The position numbers were made by a program, and so were the translations under genes. The notes under the pieces were generated by a model. It was not told the origin of the DNA. It was given only the letters and a program-made list of their open reading frames with translations, and searched no databases. From Anaerolineae bacterium (GTDB lineage Bacteria; Chloroflexota; Anaerolineae; Aggregatilineales; UBA3940), in NCBI GenBank assembly GCA_020852775.1, contig JADZAD010000272.1:1-5143 (forward strand): a stretch of 5,143 bases of DNA. Reading direction: 5' to 3'. Positions 4,310-5,143 of this stretch are shown one piece after another. The number at the start of each line of letters is the position of its first letter. The stretch's first letter is position 1.

Positions 4310-5095
4310 GTGCGTAAGAATCTATCCCAGGACGAGCTGATTGCGCTGAATGCTTACCTCGATGGCGAACTGCCTCCCACCGAGCGGGCGGTGCTTGAGC
4401 GCCAGCTCGAAGTGGATGACGCCCTGCGTGGCGAACTTGACTCCCTGCGTGAGACAATGGGATTGCTGCGGATGCTCGAACCAGCCCCGGTGCCGCGGAA
4501 CTTCACGCTTGACCCTGCTCGCTACGGTCAGGCTGCCCGCCGCGGGCTCTCTGACTGGGTACTGGGGCGCTTTCCGCTGGCCGCCTTCGGGGCGTTGGCT
4601 GCCGCAATACTGGTATTCGGTGGGCTGATACTGGCGCTCAACCGTGGAACTGGCGGTGCGCCTGCGGGGGTCGCGATGCAGGCCCCGGCTGCTGCCCCTG
4701 CTGAGATGGAAGCTGCCGCCGACAATGCCGCGGAAGCCGAGGCCTTCACGCTGGAAGCTAATCCAACGGCGGCTGAAGAGCCGGCGGCTGAAGCCCCCGC
4801 TGCAGAGGTTGGCGCGGCGGCGCTCGTACCGCCGCCTGCACAGGCTGCTCCTGAGGCCGCGGCGGCCGCGGCTGAAATGCCTGCGGAGGAAGCACCTGAG
4901 ATGGCGGTGCCTGCTGATGAAGCCGCCCGCGTCACCCCCGAAGAACCACCATCTGCCGGGGCTCTCCCGGCACAGGAAGAAGCTGCTGAGGCTCACTCCG
5001 CGGTGTCGCCGCGGCTGGCGTTCGTAGTAGGCACGGTCGCGCTGGCGCTGCTGGTACTGGGTGGCCTTTCCCTGTTGCTGACCCGCCGCCGGTAG
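4310..5095 (+). CDS. Membrane-bound anti-sigma factor without zinc ligands, two membrane helices
   Basis: The 261-residue protein opens with LSQDELIALNAYLDGELPPT (5-24), the usual start of an anti-sigma domain ('L..YlDGeL...E'), then helices to about residue 56. The His/Cys-x-x-Cys zinc ligands of zf-HC2 members are absent: the expected site reads LEVDDALRGEL, and the protein has no cysteine at all. The motif PVPRNFTLDPARYG (61-74) follows and may be a linker to the membrane. Helix 1 is about 88-110. An Ala/Pro/Glu-rich stretch of about 120 residues (113-232) then leads to helix 2 (236-257), ending in RRR. The predicted topology puts the sigma-binding domain and the C-terminus inside and the acidic low-complexity part outside. 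Its position after the ECF gene makes it the likely partner of that sigma factor, releasing it after a signal or proteolysis. That pairing is inference from gene order and the N-terminal motif. Confidence 0.85.
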   Translation: MRKNLSQDELIALNAYLDGELPPTERAVLERQLEVDDALRGELDSLRETMGLLRMLEPAPVPRNFTLDPARYGQAARRGLSDWVLGRFPLAAFGALAAAILVFGGLILALNRGTGGAPAGVAMQAPAAAPAEMEAAADNAAEAEAFTLEANPTAAEEPAAEAPAAEVGAAALVPPPAQAAPEAAAAAAEMPAEEAPEMAVPADEAARVTPEEPPSAGALPAQEEAAEAHSAVSPRLAFVVGTVALALLVLGGLSLLLTRRR

Positions 5096-5102
5096 CCTCC
5101 TC

Positions 5103-5143
5103 GTGATCCCTTCCGACGAGCCGAATTTCTGCCCGCGCTGTCG
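5103..5143 (+). CDS. Start of a zinc-ribbon protein, cut by the window end
   Basis: From a GTG at 5103, 7 nt after the anti-sigma stop codon, the frame reads MIPSDEPNFCPRC and continues off the window. A CPRC knuckle about ten residues from the start is typical of N-terminal zinc-ribbon domains in small bacterial membrane or regulatory proteins. The second Cys pair would lie outside the window. There is no clear Shine-Dalgarno sequence, so translation may be coupled to the gene before. It is probably the third gene of the sigma factor operon. Only 13 codons are visible, so the call rests on one motif and on position. Confidence 0.55.
   Translation, partial: MIPSDEPNFCPRC

Noticed and set aside
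4322..4996. Long minus-strand and alternative plus-strand frames over the anti-sigma gene
   Set aside because: The repetitive GC-rich Ala/Pro/Glu codons leave all frames open. These translations are poly-Ala/Ser or Arg-rich shadows without domains.

Overview
The window is GC-rich bacterial DNA (roughly 60% G+C by eye) with tightly packed genes on both strands. Nothing in it fixes the species. An ECF sigma factor followed by a zinc-less, membrane-bound anti-sigma factor, several single-pass membrane proteins with long Pro/Ala/Thr-rich linkers, and a tRNA-Leu without an encoded CCA all fit a Chloroflexota (Anaerolineae-like) genome. That assignment is inference, not proof.

Layout from left to right. 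A plus-strand TIR-domain protein (12-434, start perhaps upstream of the window) converges on a minus-strand membrane-anchored protein with a DUF5666-like C-terminal domain (442-945). A divergent intergenic region (946-1052) separates that gene from a plus-strand polytopic membrane protein of GT-C-like appearance (1053-2117). This gene overlaps tail-to-tail, by 64 bp, a minus-strand two-gene unit. The two genes (2932-3303, then 2054-2935) are paralogues in their N-terminal halves and overlap by 4 bp (ATGA). Upstream of them, on the same strand, lies tRNA-Leu(CAA) at 3445-3526, with a strong sigma70-type promoter, a hairpin in its 5' leader and its own intrinsic terminator.

Right of the tRNA promoter, transcription runs on the plus strand. 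An ECF sigma factor (3616-4215) is followed by its probable anti-sigma factor (4310-5095) and the first 13 codons of a zinc-ribbon protein (5103 to the window end). The sigma/anti-sigma pair is the one module whose joint function is clear: the N-terminal domain of the membrane protein should hold the sigma factor inactive until an envelope signal arrives.

The most notable points are a TIR domain that appears to lack its catalytic glutamate, a tandem paralogue pair in which one copy gained a proline-rich linker and an Ig-like domain, a transcription-stop-like hairpin lying inside the coding sequence of the convergent gene, a tRNA promoter whose -10 element reads as a -10 on both strands, and a two-helix anti-sigma factor with an Ala/Pro/Glu-rich segment of about 120 residues. 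I saw no CRISPR array, insertion sequence or integrase, and no clear new multi-gene system.
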